Positions 8,661 through 17,484 of a DNA stretch of 64,000 nucleotides are shown here, in pieces (the stretch's first letter is position 1; each line of letters starts with the position of its first letter). The stretch spans positions 1-64,000 of the forward strand of contig CAYTGO010000008.1 in assembly GCA_964437425.1 (NCBI GenBank), written 5' to 3'. Source of the DNA: Scalindua sp964437425. Lineage in GTDB: Bacteria; Planctomycetota; Brocadiia; Brocadiales; Scalinduaceae. The position numbers and the translations under genes are program-made. Below the pieces are notes generated by a model. The model did not search any database. It was not told where the DNA came from and was given only the letters and a program-made list of their open reading frames with translations.

Positions 8661-9020
8661 ATGAAAAAGAAGCCTTCCTTAGTTGTTGATTTTGACGGTG
8701 TTATTTGTGAACATCGTTTTCCTGATGTAGGAGATCCGACTGAAGGTGTGCAGGAAGCATTAGAGACGCTGCAAAAAGCCGGTTACCGTATTGTTATCCA
8801 TTCCTGTAGGACTTCATTTAAGTTTAAAAATTTACTCATTGGTGATCAGTTCGACAGAATAAAAGAATATATGAAATACTATAAACTGCCTTTCGATGAT
8901 GTCTGGGTACCTGACAAACCGATTGGGGTTGCCTATATTGATGATAAGGCTATGAATTTCAAAAACAATTGGGGTGAAATAACCGAAAATCTAATTTCAA
9001 AATCCAGGAAATTTAAATAA
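8661..9020 (+). CDS. HAD-superfamily-like small hydrolase
   Basis: 119 residues, shorter than most HAD phosphatases and without a cap domain. Motif I is VVDFDGVIC, motif II is the serine/threonine in IHSCRT, and the acidic motif near the C-terminus is YIDDKAMNF. These fit a phosphate-ester hydrolase of unknown substrate. It starts 18 bases after the last Usp gene with a TAGGAGA site, so it is likely co-transcribed with it. Confidence 0.8.
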   Translation: MKKKPSLVVDFDGVICEHRFPDVGDPTEGVQEALETLQKAGYRIVIHSCRTSFKFKNLLIGDQFDRIKEYMKYYKLPFDDVWVPDKPIGVAYIDDKAMNFKNNWGEITENLISKSRKFK

Positions 9021-9041
9021 TAAACTGTATGATATTAAACC

Positions 9042-10901
9042 ATGATTTCAGTTCAAGACGTAAGCAAGCACTATCTCGAACAAGTTATATTTGACAACAT
9101 CTCTTTTAACCTGAACCCACGTGAACGCACCGCCCTGGTTGGCAGAAATGGACACGGAAAGACCACTCTATTCCGAATGCTGACAGGACAGGAGCAGTGT
9201 GATAAAGGAACCATTGCCGTTCCGAAGAACTATCGCATAGGATATTTGAGCCAGCACATTAGTTTTACAAAACCAACTGTTCTGGAAGAAGGATGCTGCA
9301 GTCTGCCCGCCGATCAGGAGGGTGATGATTGGAGAGTCAAGAGTGTGCTTTCCGGCCTTGGTTTCTCTGAGGATGATTTTGATCGTGATCCATCTGAATT
9401 TTCCGGTGGTTACCAAATCAGATTGAATCTTGCAAAGGTTTTAGTTTCAGACCCTAATCTCCTTCTACTTGACGAACCGACAAATTTTCTGGATATTGTC
9501 TCCATTCGCTGGTTGACCGGTTTCCTGATTAACTGGAAAAATGAGGTTGTCATCATAAGCCATGACAGGGGATTTACGGACAGTGTTGCTACACACACAT
9601 TGGGTATTCATCGACACAAAATTGTAAAGATCAAGGGAACCACTCAGGAATATTATGACAGGATATTAAAGTCAGAGGTAATCCATGAAAAACAGCGTCT
9701 CAATGAAGACAAAAAACGTAAGCAGGCAGAAAGTTTCATAAACAGTTTCAGGGCAAAAGCAAGCCATGCCAGCCTGGTACAGTCACGCGTCAAAGCTCTT
9801 GAAAAGCAGGAAGTACTGAAAAAACTTGAAAAAATATCTACACTATCATTTTCATTTAATGCCGCCCCATTCCCTGCTAAATCCATAATGGAGGCGCAGG
9901 GCCTGACTTTTTCGTATAATGGTAACGATTCACCTCTCATAGACCATATTAACTTTAATGTCGAAAGTAATGATAAGATATGCATAATCGGAAAGAATGG
10001 TAAAGGCAAGACAACGTTGTTGAAATTACTGGCCGGCATATTACCTCCCAGTGAAGGAAAAGTCAGAAACCATCCACAGACTAAGATTGGTTACTATGAA
10101 CAGGCAAATACTGCGACCCTGAACAACCAACTGACAGTTGAAGAAGAGATTGCATCAACCGTCTCAGGTATTGAGAGAGGAAGAGTCAGAAGTATCTGCG
10201 GTGCAATGATGTTTTCAGGAGATAGTGCTCTTAAAAAAATAAAAATATTGTCAGGAGGAGAAAAGTGCAGAACACTACTTGGAAAGCTGCTCGTTCTGCC
10301 AACTAATATCCTCTTGCTTGACGAACCAACTCACCACCTTGACATGCAATCATGTGAAGCCATGATGGATGCCATTGATAACTTTAGTGGTGCAGTACTC
10401 ATGGTCACCCACAACGAACACATCCTCCACAGGGTTGCGAATAAGCTGATAGTATTCCACCATGATAGAATATTCTTCTTCCACGGAACATATTCTCAAT
10501 TTCTTGAACAAATCGGATGGGACGATCAGGACAGTATCAAACCAACGAAAAAGTCATCTAAGCAGGAGGACACAAAAGGTCTGAGTAAGAAAGAGCAAAG
10601 AAAAGTTCGTGCTGAGTTTAATGCAAGGCGCTCAAAGGTATTGGCCCCTATTGAAAAGAAAATCAAAGGAATAGAAAAGGATATCGAGAAAGCGGAGCAG
10701 CAACTTCAAATAGACACGGAGGCCTTGATTCAAGCGTCACACGACCAGGATGGAACCGCAATATCAAGACTATCAAAATCAAGTAAACAGACACAAAACC
10801 ACATTGACACCCTCTACAAAGATCTTGAGGATACAAGTGAAAAATACGATCAGGGCAAAATAGAATTTGAAGAAGAAGCACAACAAAAAGCACTCACGTA
10901 A
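9042..10901 (+). CDS. ABC-F family ATPase (Uup/YheS-like)
   Basis: 619 residues with two ABC ATPase domains and no membrane segments. Domain 1 has Walker A GRNGHGKTT, signature FSGGYQIRLNLAK and Walker B LLLLDEPTNFLD. Domain 2 has GKNGKGKTT, LSGGEKCRTLLGK and ILLLDEPTHHLD. A charged linker of about 80 residues joins them and a C-terminal coiled coil (about 510-619) follows. ABC-F proteins act on ribosomes in translation factor or antibiotic-protection roles. I see no leader peptide or attenuator of the kind that often controls resistance members, so a housekeeping role is more likely. Confidence 0.93.
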   Translation: MISVQDVSKHYLEQVIFDNISFNLNPRERTALVGRNGHGKTTLFRMLTGQEQCDKGTIAVPKNYRIGYLSQHISFTKPTVLEEGCCSLPADQEGDDWRVKSVLSGLGFSEDDFDRDPSEFSGGYQIRLNLAKVLVSDPNLLLLDEPTNFLDIVSIRWLTGFLINWKNEVVIISHDRGFTDSVATHTLGIHRHKIVKIKGTTQEYYDRILKSEVIHEKQRLNEDKKRKQAESFINSFRAKASHASLVQSRVKALEKQEVLKKLEKISTLSFSFNAAPFPAKSIMEAQGLTFSYNGNDSPLIDHINFNVESNDKICIIGKNGKGKTTLLKLLAGILPPSEGKVRNHPQTKIGYYEQANTATLNNQLTVEEEIASTVSGIERGRVRSICGAMMFSGDSALKKIKILSGGEKCRTLLGKLLVLPTNILLLDEPTHHLDMQSCEAMMDAIDNFSGAVLMVTHNEHILHRVANKLIVFHHDRIFFFHGTYSQFLEQIGWDDQDSIKPTKKSSKQEDTKGLSKKEQRKVRAEFNARRSKVLAPIEKKIKGIEKDIEKAEQQLQIDTEALIQASHDQDGTAISRLSKSSKQTQNHIDTLYKDLEDTSEKYDQGKIEFEEEAQQKALT

Positions 10902-11052
10902 ATATCCACTTGAAAAAGAATTTATGCATTGCCAGTTATAATGTCAATTCACATATTACAAATGATAAGATTAAACTTCAATCAGATACCTATAGCACCT
11001 TGACATTGTTATAACAGTTTGTTACTTTAACTCTTTTATAGGAGAGAGATAA

Positions 11053-11274
11053 ATGCCTTTATATGAATATAAATGCAAAAAGTGTGATAAAATTTCTGAG
11101 ATACTTCAAAGGAATGATGAGAAACCAGTTTGCCCTGAATGTGGTGGTAAATCGTTAGAAAAACAGTTCTCTGTTTTTGCAAGCGGTTCAGTATCTGAAT
11201 CCTCAGGTGGAGGAGGCATGCCCCCATCATCACCAGGTTCGTGCAGCGGTACAGGCTGTTGTGGAATGCAGTAA
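11053..11274 (+). CDS. FmdB-family zinc-ribbon protein
   Basis: 73 residues starting MPLYEYKCKKCDK, the classic FmdB opening. Zinc ligands are CKKC and CPEC, followed by a flexible Gly/Ser tail ending in GTGCCGMQ. A TAGGAGAG site supports the ATG. FmdB-type proteins are presumed regulators or metal-binding adaptors; no specific target can be inferred. Confidence 0.9.
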   Translation: MPLYEYKCKKCDKISEILQRNDEKPVCPECGGKSLEKQFSVFASGSVSESSGGGGMPPSSPGSCSGTGCCGMQ

Positions 11275-11336
11275 CACTATTTTAACCTTGACCCTGATTT
11301 ATGCGGAAATTTAAATCTAAATGAAAGGAGACAAAT

Positions 11337-11690
11337 ATGGCTGTTAAGAAAAAACCTGCAAAAAAAGTGTACACCTGTAAGACGTGTGGAAAAGTCGCTC
11401 CAAAGAGAGGTCACTTATGTAAACCGGCCCCAATGGAGAAAACACTTGTCTGTGAATATTGCGGAGTAGTAGAAACCGACACGAGACATGTCTGTGTACC
11501 AAAAGTTCTTAAATTCAAATACTATTGTGGAGGTTGTGGTAGGGTTGCGGTAAGCAGAAACAGCTTATGTTCACCAAAAGCGATACCAAAGGCTAAGGCA
11601 AAAGCCAAGACCAAAGCAAAGCCAAAAGCGAAGACGAAAGCAAAAGCAAAAACCACCACCAGGAAAACGACGGCAAGAAAGAAGAAGTAA
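11337..11690 (+). CDS. triple CxxC zinc-finger protein with lysine/alanine-rich tail
   Basis: 117 residues. The N-terminal 80 residues carry three similar CxxCG...C units (CKTCG..HLC, CEYCG..HVC, CGGCG..SLC). The last 37 residues are almost only Lys, Ala, Thr and Pro, like bacterial histone-H1-like tails. The combination suggests a nucleic-acid-binding protein, perhaps nucleoid- or RNA-associated. An AAAGGAG site precedes the ATG, and a perfect hairpin follows the stop. I do not recognise a named family. Confidence 0.75.
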   Translation: MAVKKKPAKKVYTCKTCGKVAPKRGHLCKPAPMEKTLVCEYCGVVETDTRHVCVPKVLKFKYYCGGCGRVAVSRNSLCSPKAIPKAKAKAKTKAKPKAKTKAKAKTTTRKTTARKKK

Positions 11691-11712
11691 CAGTCATAAT
11701 TAATGACTATAA

Positions 11713-11749
11713 AACTATGAAAACAGACACTCTGTCTGTTTTCATAGTT
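11713..11749. terminator. strong hairpin after the zinc-finger gene
   Basis: A perfect 17-bp stem (11713-11729 with 11733-11749) and a 3-base loop. Runs of A and T in the stem arms provide weak U-tract character. Probably the transcription terminator of the upstream gene. Confidence 0.75.
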
Positions 11750-12044
11750 CGTACTTCGGCTGCATTCAAATCAAGCAAACCCCTGCCTTGAGTGTAAAAA
11801 TCACTAAATAATTTCCAGTGGTAAACGTATTTGATCTTCTCCGTCTTCATTTCCTTTTACCCTACGGAGATCTTGCGAAGTTCTCAGTCTGTTATTCTCC
11901 CCCACCCCCTCCTCTATACTGAGATAAATAGACCTGGATTTCCACAACAAATAACATAAAATATATCCATCTGTTGTTGCAGATATTTTTCGCAGAAAAT
12001 ATTAAAAACTACTAAATTTAAACGAAAGTGAGACTGTGAGTTAA
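11750..12044. other. intergenic leader of the cupredoxin gene
   Basis: Together with the hairpin before it, about 350 bases without a gene. There is a C-rich tract near 11899-11913 but no clear promoter and no tRNA- or riboswitch-like fold that I can recognise. Confidence 0.3.
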
Positions 12045-12922
12045 ATGAAAAATCTATGTTCGTTAATACTATTCTGCTTTGTGGTGACATTATCTGTTTT
12101 TGAGCAGGAAGCTCAAGCAGACTCCAGGACCATGTATGCAAATGAGGTCAAAATAATGCAGGAGAAGCTGGAGAAGGCCAGGCAGGAACTAAAACGTGAG
12201 ATAAAGATAGAAGTTAAAGTCAAAAATGGTGGAACCATTACGGGCAATGTAAAATGCAAAAGGATGAAATATCCTGAAAACATAGTAGTGTTCATTGAAG
12301 GGATCGGCGGCAATGATTACCCGACACCAGAGGAGCATGGAACAATAGGTCAGTTTGACAGGACCTTCGTTCCTCACGTTATCGCCGTACAGAAAGGCAC
12401 TATTATTGATTTCCCGAACAGCGATATTGTAAAACACAATGTATTCTCTCCACGGGACAGTTGTAAACAGTTTAATCTCGGAACTTACGACGTAGGTGTT
12501 GTAAAACAGGTAATATTTGACAAGCTATGTGTTGTGCCTATTCAGTGTAACGTACATGCGGAAATGTCTGCATTTGTGGCGGTGTTTGATAATCCATATT
12601 TTGCTGTCACTTTGAAGGACGGTAATTTCAAGATAGATAATATTCCACCCGGANNNNNNNNNNNNNNNNNNNNNNNNNNNNNNNNNNNNNNNNNNNNNNN
12701 NNNNNNNNNNNNNNNNNNNNNNNNNNNNNNNNNNNNNNNNNNNNNNNNNNNNNTTTTGCTGTCACTTTGAAGGACGGTAATTTCAAGATAGATAATATTC
12801 CACCCGGAAACTACACATTAAAGACATGGCATGAGAGATTCGAATCAGTTACGCAGGAGGTAAGAGTAGAAACGGGAAAGATAACAGATGTGAACTTTGT
12901 CTTAAAAAAGAAAAGAAAATAG
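12045..12922 (+). CDS. exported cupredoxin-like copper protein (interrupted by an assembly gap)
   Basis: 100 N at 12654-12753 are flanked by an exact 55-base duplication. Removing 155 bases gives 240 residues in frame, ending at the TAG at 12920-12922. There is a signal peptide (about 1-25), a short helical segment, a plastocyanin-like domain and a C-terminal carboxypeptidase-regulatory-like beta domain (GNFKIDNIPPGNYTLKTWHE). Likely copper ligands are His in IVKHNVFS and Cys, His and Met in QCNVHAEM (CX2HX2M). Related proteins are periplasmic electron carriers or copper-binding proteins. It stands alone on this strand. Confidence 0.85.
12654..12753. other. 100-N assembly gap inside the cupredoxin gene
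   Basis: Identical 55-base flanks (12599-12653 and 12754-12808) indicate overlapping contig ends rather than missing sequence. Confidence 0.95.
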
Positions 12923-12992
12923 CAAACAGGAAATTACACTTAGTCTGGTAGATTGTTAGCTATTTCGAATGAGGATACAGGGCACCACTTTG

Positions 12993-13328
12993 TCAATCTT
13001 TATCCATCTTGACATTAAGTTTTTCTGTGAATTGAACAGCCACGCATAACCGGTTGCCGTCAGCAGATTCTTCCTTAACATCCTCTCTGATAATTAACCC
13101 TTCTCCACTAAGATTAAGAGCTCTTTCATTAGTGTCAACGGCTGATATCTCAAGCGGAATTACTGACCCGGGGGCAAATGCATCGATGTCATCTGTTATT
13201 ACTTCGAAATAAACACCAGTCGCACTGATATTTATCGTCTTACCCTTTTGTTCTGGTAACGAAATATCAAAAGAGAGGTTCAGCCTCTGGTTAAGCCTAC
13301 TCTCAGAATCAGATTCTATACTCACCAT
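12993..13328 (-). CDS. PilZ-domain protein
   Basis: 111 residues consisting of one PilZ barrel. The N-terminal basic stretch RLNQRLNLSFDISLP stands where the RxxxR motif lies, and the second motif appears as NISATGVYFEV (usual D/NxSxxG). It probably binds cyclic di-GMP. An AAGGAG site precedes the ATG. A GGDEF-EAL protein elsewhere in the window (31509-33314) could supply or remove the signal. Confidence 0.8.
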   Translation of the reverse strand: MVSIESDSESRLNQRLNLSFDISLPEQKGKTINISATGVYFEVITDDIDAFAPGSVIPLEISAVDTNERALNLSGEGLIIREDVKEESADGNRLCVAVQFTEKLNVKMDKD

Positions 13329-13539
13329 ACTTCGTATTCTCCTTAATCAATTTATAACATTTCTTCTGATCACGTAGAAGCCAATCTTGCTAAACAATTT
13401 GAAGCAGTTTGATTCTGCAAACATTATACATATTGTAGATTCGATGCAAAATAAAAAAAATAATTTTTTATATTTTTGATAAAAACGATCATAATTTGGA
13501 CTATAATGAACTAAAGAGACGATTAAAAGGGTTAAAAAA

Positions 13540-14586
13540 ATGAAGAAAATAACAATCAACAAAAACGACTTAAGTTCATTCTACAAAAGGCTTAAGAAAG
13601 AATTTACCGTTTATGGTGTGAAAGAGAAAGAAAAAGGCTTCTATGTATTTGACGAGGCAGATGAATTCTCTGATCCACTGGATGACTATATACCTACCAT
13701 TCTTCCACCTAAAAAATATTTATTCCCTCAACAGGAGACTCTCCTTCGTTTTGATACTCAGCCACATCCGGACATACAGCCCGTTATAGAGTCTAAAAAA
13801 CAGATACTTTTTGGCGTCAGGCCCTGCGATATTCATGGAATCAATCTACTGGACAAGATATTCTCCTCTGACCACGAAGATATAAATTACACCCGTAAAC
13901 GCGAAGAAACAGTAATCATTGGCATGGACTGCCTCAAACCATGCTATGAACACGCTCACTGTGCGAGTGTTGACTGCCTTGATGTAGACAGAGGATACGA
14001 TATTATGATAACTGATATTGGTAATATTTTTTACCTCTCGATAAGCACACCCATGGGAGAGGAGATAGTAGAAAAGTACACAAATTCAGTTGAAGCTGGC
14101 AGTGAGGATATAAACAAGTTTGAGAAATTAATGAAAGAGCGTAAAGGCAAATTCGAGATGAAACTCGATACAGATGTATCTAATCTGCCTTTGCTGTTTA
14201 AAAATGCTGATAATGATCCGATATGGGATGAATTAAACGATAGATGCCTTGGATGTGGCCGCTGTAATATAGTATGCCCCACCTGTTACTGTTTCGACGT
14301 CTATGATTGCATGGAATTAAATATGTCATCCGGTGAGAGATGTCGCCAGTGGGATGCGTGTACATTAAATGATTTCGCAGTAGTAGCCACGGGAGAAAAT
14401 TTCAGGTCTACCAGAGGTCAAAGATTGAGGCACAGGTTTAACAGAAAATTCAACTACCTAATGACTAAACACAATACGTCTTTCTGTACCGGATGTGGAA
14501 GATGTTCAAAATCGTGTCCTGTCAATATCGACCTTGTGGAAACCGTTAATGCGGTAGTCAAGAACAACAAAGCAGAGGCTAAGTAA
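13540..14586 (+). CDS. hyhB: [NiFe]-hydrogenase (sulfhydrogenase-type) beta subunit, 4Fe-4S protein
   Basis: 348 residues, similar to sulfhydrogenase beta and anaerobic sulfite reductase A subunits. Two cluster motifs are in the C-terminal half: CLGCGRCNIVCPTCYC and CTGCGRCSKSCPVN. The N-terminal half has GVRPCDIHGINLLDK and a Cys-rich CLKPCYEHAHCASVDC stretch. It should pass electrons between the flavoprotein and the hydrogenase small subunit. A TATAAT box lies at 13502-13507. Unlike the usual hydBGDA order, it is separated from the gamma, delta and alpha subunits by two genes, one on the opposite strand. Confidence 0.9.
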   Translation: MKKITINKNDLSSFYKRLKKEFTVYGVKEKEKGFYVFDEADEFSDPLDDYIPTILPPKKYLFPQQETLLRFDTQPHPDIQPVIESKKQILFGVRPCDIHGINLLDKIFSSDHEDINYTRKREETVIIGMDCLKPCYEHAHCASVDCLDVDRGYDIMITDIGNIFYLSISTPMGEEIVEKYTNSVEAGSEDINKFEKLMKERKGKFEMKLDTDVSNLPLLFKNADNDPIWDELNDRCLGCGRCNIVCPTCYCFDVYDCMELNMSSGERCRQWDACTLNDFAVVATGENFRSTRGQRLRHRFNRKFNYLMTKHNTSFCTGCGRCSKSCPVNIDLVETVNAVVKNNKAEAK

Positions 14587-14622
14587 TTTCCAGCTAATCT
14601 ATAATTAATCTCAATTTATGCT

Positions 14623-16209
14623 ATGTTTGATTTAACTGAATTTTCATTACAAGACATGTCTGAGGTTGGGGACGCCTTACAGCAATTGGAGCTCAAAGCA
14701 AAAAACATTGATGAGTTGAGCAATATGATGGTTCAGTACCTTTATGATAACCTTGGCGATACGCAGACCGGAGAAAAATCTTCTGTAATGGTACGGTTCT
14801 TCATGACACATCCATATTCAAGCCTTGACGCTGAACTACAACAATCGGTCGATAGAATGCTATGTGGCAAGCCTGATGATCAAGAAATTAAATGCCTGAA
14901 GTTATTAGCAACTGCCGGAGTACAACCGGAATGGAACTCAACTATACATTCAAAAGATCACCGCATTATTCCTCTACAAAATGAAGAGATGCTGAAAAAA
15001 ATTTTTATGATTTATGAATTTATTAACCAAATGGAAGTTGGCATTTCAAACGTTCTTAATCCTGACCCAAAACTATCGTCAGAATTGGAGGAGAAAATTT
15101 TCAATGTTTATCATGTGCCTGAAGCGCTCGGAAACCCTCACATCCCTGCACAGAAGGAATTCGTAATTCCTTTTAGGGTTCGATCGCTTATAGGATTTGG
15201 AGGTATGTTACCGACAGGAAACCTGTTTACCCTACTCATATTCTCTAAAACCAGGATTCCACATAATACAGCAAATTTATTTAAAAATATCGCATTGCAT
15301 GTAAGGATAGCAACCCTGCCTTTTGTTAAAGAGAAAATATTTGTAATTGATAAAGATGAAATTACGGAGGAAGAGAGGCTCAGGTCTTTAATAGCAACTC
15401 AGAAAAATTTATTGGAAGTGTACAAAACGACTACCGAGAATACCAAACACGCTGAAAGTGTCTCTTTTAATATCGCAAATGTAATTGGAAAATTCACAAA
15501 GAAAGTCTGGCTGTATGCCTGTTTAATATTCATATCAGTTTTCTTTCTATTTGTTCACTGGTTGACACACAATGAGTTCACGTTGCATCTGGCTGCCATT
15601 CCTATTGAGATCCTGTTCGGTGCGTTATTGATTGAGAAAATTCTGGAGAGGAAGAGAAAGGCTGAACAGTCAAAAAGATTAATGCACTTCAGGTGTTATC
15701 TGTTTCGTTCACGTTTGCGTAACATCTTTCTTGCAAATCTTAATGCACTGAAATTCCCTATTATATCAATATCGAAGATTAAAAATGCAAGCCTGGCAGA
15801 GTTGAAACAAATGCGCAAAGATGCTGACCATATTGAATATGCATCTTTAGACGCTATGGAGACAATCATAACAGAGTATGTCCCCGCATATCATGCATTT
15901 TACAGTTTTATGGAGTGGACAATTATTCATGACATAGATTCTGGCTTTAAGGATATGATTTATATTCTGCACTTTATTGAAGAAGTTAAGCAATTTAAAT
16001 GCAACAACCCAGATACACCTTACGTTTACGAGGCACAAAAGAAGCGATCGCTAATGAAGAAAGTAAAAAAGGTACTAGCAGAAGGCTTGTTTAATTTTCT
16101 GGAATTTTTAATAGAATTGAAGAAGAAGGAGCCTGCCCTGTTTTATGAGCTTCTGGCTGACTACGAGGAGTCTCCACAGATGGAGAAAAAACAAGTAGGA
16201 TCTCAGTAA
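14623..16209 (+). CDS. membrane sensor-like protein of unknown function
   Basis: 528 residues. The N-terminal 220 residues resemble a GAF-like input domain that I associate with some sensor kinases (LYDNLGDTQTGEKS, VMVRFFMTHPYSSLDAELQ, LIGFGGMLPTGNLF). Two membrane helices follow (about 292-315 and 322-340), then a helical C-terminal region rich in Lys and Glu. There is no kinase, cyclase or methyl-accepting domain. It starts 37 bases after the hydrogenase beta gene, so it may be co-transcribed and could report cell redox state, but that is a guess. Confidence 0.7.
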   Translation: MFDLTEFSLQDMSEVGDALQQLELKAKNIDELSNMMVQYLYDNLGDTQTGEKSSVMVRFFMTHPYSSLDAELQQSVDRMLCGKPDDQEIKCLKLLATAGVQPEWNSTIHSKDHRIIPLQNEEMLKKIFMIYEFINQMEVGISNVLNPDPKLSSELEEKIFNVYHVPEALGNPHIPAQKEFVIPFRVRSLIGFGGMLPTGNLFTLLIFSKTRIPHNTANLFKNIALHVRIATLPFVKEKIFVIDKDEITEEERLRSLIATQKNLLEVYKTTTENTKHAESVSFNIANVIGKFTKKVWLYACLIFISVFFLFVHWLTHNEFTLHLAAIPIEILFGALLIEKILERKRKAEQSKRLMHFRCYLFRSRLRNIFLANLNALKFPIISISKIKNASLAELKQMRKDADHIEYASLDAMETIITEYVPAYHAFYSFMEWTIIHDIDSGFKDMIYILHFIEEVKQFKCNNPDTPYVYEAQKKRSLMKKVKKVLAEGLFNFLEFLIELKKKEPALFYELLADYEESPQMEKKQVGSQ

Positions 16210-16235
16210 AAGTGACCAGGCCAGGACACTATCAA

Positions 16236-16256
16236 GATGCGGGTCACTCCCGCATC
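16236..16256. terminator. hairpin between convergent genes
   Basis: GATGCGGG and CCCGCATC form a perfect 8-bp stem with a 5-base loop, placed between the ends of the sensor-like and LOG genes. Probably bidirectional. Confidence 0.65.
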
Positions 16257-16259
16257 CTG

Positions 16260-17300
16260 TTATTCACCTAACGTATTCAAAAACCGCAGCATTTCATGAA
16301 ATTTACCAAATTCATGCCGATTAAAGTCCATTACCAGTCTCGGTAAATCTAAGAATTCTTCACCTTTCTGCTCTGCAGGCAGAGAATCAGTAGGCTCTAT
16401 TTTTCCAGAACGAAGGATACAGCTATATTTTTCATTAAGACTATTAATCTCTTCACTACTTAAAGGCTTATTTAATCTGAGAACAGTCTTGCCTCCAACA
16501 TATCTAATTGAATGGTAGACTCGGTAAAATTGAAGGATTTCATCAGCTGCCTGTTCGATTGAATTAACACGTATAAGCAGACTTAAATCGTTATTCGAAA
16601 TAAACCCCCGTTCCGGCAATTTTTCTGTTATAAAACTAATCAGGCGTTTCCAATACTCCGAATCAGGAGAGTCTATTAATATGATTGGACGTGGTTTAGT
16701 CTTGCCGGTCTGAATCAATGTGAGAGACTCAAAGCATTCGTCTAAAGTGCCAAAACCACCGGGGAAAATTACTGTTGCATCAGACTCTTTGAGAAAAAAG
16801 AGCTTCCTGTTGAAAAAGTACTTAAAACTGACAGCTTTTTCATCACCGGCTGTGTATGGGTTATACTGCTGCTCGAAAGGGAGCTTAATATTCAAACTGA
16901 AACTCTCTTTTCGGCCAGCCCCCTTATTACCGGCTTCCATAATTCCAGGCCCTCCACCTGTGATTACCTTAAACCCTTTTTTCACAATCAGCTCTGAAAG
17001 CTCTACTGTCATCTTATATTCATCTGAATCCTTCCGGGCTCTCGCAGAGCCAAAGATCACAACTTTTCTCTGATCTCTGTATGGGATAAATATCTTTGAT
17101 GCGTAACGCAGCTCTTTCAACGCCATATTTATTAATTTCAGATCACCACGTTCATCATTTTCCAGTCCCAGTTTAACGACTGTTGTCAGCATCTCTTCAA
17201 TTAAATCTGCATTATTGGTAGAGAGAGATAACCTTGCTAAATCAGCAATAATTTTATCTAAATCTTCTCTGCCTGTTTTATATTCCTTCTTACTTTTCAT
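16260..17300 (-). CDS. LOG-family protein (nucleotide 5'-monophosphate nucleosidase-like)
   Basis: 346 residues, longer than the 190-residue plant LOG type, with an N-terminal helical extension of about 85 residues and a C-terminal extension. The diagnostic motif GGGPGIMEAGNKGA and the PGGFGTLDECFE motif are both intact. Family members cleave the N-glycosidic bond of nucleoside monophosphates, and some are labelled lysine decarboxylases by mistake. It lies on the opposite strand inside the hydrogenase locus, so it is probably an unrelated insertion. Confidence 0.88.
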   Translation of the reverse strand: MKSKKEYKTGREDLDKIIADLARLSLSTNNADLIEEMLTTVVKLGLENDERGDLKLINMALKELRYASKIFIPYRDQRKVVIFGSARARKDSDEYKMTVELSELIVKKGFKVITGGGPGIMEAGNKGAGRKESFSLNIKLPFEQQYNPYTAGDEKAVSFKYFFNRKLFFLKESDATVIFPGGFGTLDECFESLTLIQTGKTKPRPIILIDSPDSEYWKRLISFITEKLPERGFISNNDLSLLIRVNSIEQAADEILQFYRVYHSIRYVGGKTVLRLNKPLSSEEINSLNEKYSCILRSGKIEPTDSLPAEQKGEEFLDLPRLVMDFNRHEFGKFHEMLRFLNTLGE

Positions 17301-17347
17301 AATTTATTATCTTCTTCACTATATACTCATGTTTTTAACAAATGGTA

Positions 17348-17378
17348 TTGACAACCTAATGCTTTGAATTATTATATA
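17348..17378 (+). promoter_or_regulatory. candidate promoter of the hydrogenase gamma-delta-alpha operon
   Basis: TTGACA at 17348-17353 and TTATAT/TATATA at 17372-17378, with an 18-19 base spacer. It lies in the gap between the divergent LOG gene and the gamma subunit and would leave a leader of about 100 bases. Confidence 0.5.
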
Positions 17379-17484
17379 GTATTAGGCGCTTCAGTAAAAC
17401 CTTTTAAACACTATATACTTTGAAATAGCTCTGGGTTCAGACAGAAATATTTCTTAAATATAAAACCTAACTATCTATTTGCTC

